Of a stretch of DNA of 64,000 nucleotides, positions 62,820 to 64,000 are shown piece after piece. Below the pieces are notes generated by a model. The model saw only the letters and a program-made list of their open reading frames with translations, had not been told where the DNA came from and did no database searches. Within the stretch, counting starts at the first letter, position 1; every line of letters begins with the position of its first letter. The translations under genes and the position numbers were made by a program. The DNA lies in contig NZ_FOOF01000010.1 in the NCBI RefSeq assembly GCF_900113115.1, positions 1-64,000 of the forward strand, in the 5' to 3' direction. The stretch is from Duganella sp. CF458. Lineage in GTDB: Bacteria > Pseudomonadota > Gammaproteobacteria > Burkholderiales > Burkholderiaceae_D.

Positions 62820-62845
62820 TATATGATTCATATATGTTTCATATA
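62820..62845. promoter_or_regulatory. Two phased palindromes upstream of the ParD-like gene, probable operator
   Basis: TATATG-ATT-CATATA (62820-62834) and TATATG-TTT-CATATA (62831-62845) are two inverted repeats with an 11-base period. They lie 12 bases upstream of the ParD-like start. This is the usual layout of antitoxin autoregulatory sites. Binding by this protein is inferred. Confidence 0.65.
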
Positions 62846-62856
62846 TAAGGAAAAAA

Positions 62857-63069
62857 ATGGGCATTGTGAACATCGAAGACGAATTGCACGACCAGATCCG
62901 CAAGGCGAGTGCGGTATCGTGCCGCTCCATCAACGCGCAAGCGGCCTTCTGGGTCAAGATCGGCATGCTGTGCGAAATGAATCCAACCTTGACCTTCAAC
63001 GAGGTTGTGGCGCAGGAGTTGCGCGCGGCAGGTGTCGAAGTACCGCCGCTGCGGATAACGTCCGTATGA
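62857..63069 (+). CDS. ParD-like antitoxin-family protein
   Basis: 70 residues. The N-terminus MGIVNIEDELHDQIRKASA forms the strand and first helix of a ribbon-helix-helix fold. SCRSINAQAAFWVKIG is the second, typical of the ParD_like family (PF11903). AAGG precedes the ATG. The stop overlaps the next start (ATGA), coupling it to a methionine aminopeptidase gene where a ParE-like toxin would be expected. It probably binds the palindromes upstream. Whether it acts as an antitoxin is open. Confidence 0.85.
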   Translation: MGIVNIEDELHDQIRKASAVSCRSINAQAAFWVKIGMLCEMNPTLTFNEVVAQELRAAGVEVPPLRITSV

Positions 63070-63833
63070 CCAAGCGGCCGGAAGAAATCGCGCTAATGGC
63101 AGAAGCGGGCAGGCTGCTGGCAAGCGTGTTTGCATTCCTCGACAGAATCAGCCTTCACGGCAAGTCGACCATGCAGGTGAACGACATAGTGGACGACTTC
63201 ATCGTGCATGAACTTAAAGCACGTCCGGCCAGCAAGGGACAGTACGGCTATGCCTACGCGCTGAACTCCTCGCGCAATAACGTCGTTTGCCATGGCGTCC
63301 CCTCACCCACGGAGATCATGCAGGACGGCGATATCGTGAACTTCGACATCACGCTCGAGAAGAACGGCTTCATTGCCGATTCAAGCAAGACCTATTTCGT
63401 CGGCAGCGTTTCGCCATCCGCCAAGCGCCTGGTGCAGGCGACCTATGAGGCCATGTGGAAGGGAATCAGGGCTGTCCGCCCCGGCGCCCAGCTTGGCGAC
63501 ATCGGCCACGCCATCGAGCGCCACGCGCGCCGCAGCGGCTACTCGGTAGTGCGGGATTATTGTGGCCACGGCATCGGGCGGAAAATGCACGAACCTCCCC
63601 AGGTGCTGCATTGGGGCCGGCCAAAGACCGGCCTTGTACTGCGCGAGGGCATGGTATTCACCATCGAGCCAATGCTCAACGAAGGTGATCACACGGTCCA
63701 GACCGAAGACGATGGCTGGACCGTCGTCACAAGGGATGGAAAGCTGTCCGCCCAGTTTGAACATACCGTGGCCGTCACCCGCAGCGGTGTTCAGGTACTG
63801 ACCCTGAGGCCGGGAGAAAGACCGCTCAACTGA
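63066..63833 (+). CDS. map: Type I methionine aminopeptidase, second-copy type
   Basis: 255 residues. All metal ligands are intact: Asp94 (VNFDITL), Asp105 (FIADSSKTY), His168 (GHGIGRKMHE), Glu201 (FTIEPML) and Glu232 (FEHTVAV), plus His76 in VVCHGVP. It should remove N-terminal Met from nascent proteins. The housekeeping map normally lies with rpsB/tsf, so this is likely a paralogue. It overlaps the ParD-like gene by 4 bases and shares its operator. The gap to the next gene is 19 bases, convergent. Confidence 0.9.
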   Translation: MTKRPEEIALMAEAGRLLASVFAFLDRISLHGKSTMQVNDIVDDFIVHELKARPASKGQYGYAYALNSSRNNVVCHGVPSPTEIMQDGDIVNFDITLEKNGFIADSSKTYFVGSVSPSAKRLVQATYEAMWKGIRAVRPGAQLGDIGHAIERHARRSGYSVVRDYCGHGIGRKMHEPPQVLHWGRPKTGLVLREGMVFTIEPMLNEGDHTVQTEDDGWTVVTRDGKLSAQFEHTVAVTRSGVQVLTLRPGERPLN

Positions 63834-63852
63834 ATTCGTCAATCAATTCGGG

Positions 63853-63999
63853 TCACCGCCGGCGTGCAATCGGGTGCTCGGGATTCAGTTGCAGCAAATC
63901 CCACAGGTTGCCGTACAAATCTGCGAAGACCGCAACCATGCCGTAGTCCTGCTGTTTCGGCTCCCGCACAATCTGCACGCCATTCGCTTTCAGGCGTTC
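63853..63999 (-). CDS. C-terminal part of a VOC family protein (runs off the window)
   Basis: The last 48 residues of a gene entering from the right edge. A VQIVREPKQQDYGMVAVFAD stretch and GNLWDLLQLNP match the C-terminal half of glyoxalase-fold proteins. The N-terminal half and start lie beyond the window. Confidence 0.7.
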   Translation of the reverse strand, partial: ERLKANGVQIVREPKQQDYGMVAVFADLYGNLWDLLQLNPEHPIARRR

Positions 64000-64000
64000 G

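Overview
The window is a chromosomal segment of a high-GC betaproteobacterium. The best fit is Oxalobacteraceae (the Massilia, Duganella and Janthinobacterium group). The reasons are the gene order gltA-sdhE-sdhB-sdhA-sdhD-sdhC / gntR / mdh-citE-like-acnA, the DUF2863 gene, the Burkholderiales-type porin and Bug receptor, and scattered short palindromes of the GGGGACGTACCCC and GTCTGACCC types. No rRNA, insertion sequence, prophage or CRISPR array was seen. No gene-free stretch exceeds 300 bases.

Region by region. 1-237 is the N-terminus of a large Rhs-like surface protein. 411-11722 is a TCA-cycle block: a leftward gltA/sdh operon, a GntR regulator, and rightward mdh, a CoA-ester lyase, a small MliC-like exported protein and acnA. 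A perfect 20-bp palindrome lies between gntR and mdh. 11902-25608 is mixed: DUF2863, CYTH triphosphatase, M14 carboxypeptidase, catalase, patatin, an outer-membrane protein, VOC proteins, a phosphoesterase, a modular alginate-lyase-like lipoprotein, a 704-residue unknown protein and a RibD-like reductase. 25809-28650 holds a DUF5710 protein, tRNA-Pro(GGG), a sirtuin-like protein, an FAH-family enzyme and a TetR regulator. 29249-34988 is a complete RND efflux operon with two inverted repeats upstream.

35150-40749 is the more accessory part: two small unknown proteins, a YaiI protein, a retron-like reverse transcriptase behind a structured non-coding leader, a lipoprotein, and an LplT-PlsC fusion. 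41014-49268 looks like one organic-anion uptake module: an ABC importer, a Bug/TctC receptor, a porin and a divergent TctD/TctE two-component system. 49231-51921 is a NarX/NarL-type pair divergent from tonB, with two copies of TTCCA-N5-TGGAA between them.

51996-55819 is a GlrK-QseG-GlrR operon. It is followed by two exact TGTC-N10-GACA sites and a textbook sigma-54 promoter in front of a BON-domain gene, so regulator, sites and target lie together. 55799-62749 is housekeeping: serine hydrolase, hom, alaA, an Mth938-like protein, bcp and PIN-PhoH. 62857-63833 is a ParD-like gene overlapping a second methionine aminopeptidase, behind two phased palindromes. This is a toxin-antitoxin-like arrangement with an intact enzyme in the toxin position. 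A partial VOC gene closes the window.

The strongest candidates for something new are the reverse transcriptase with its leader RNA, the ParD-like/MAP pair and the self-contained GlrR/sigma-54 circuit.
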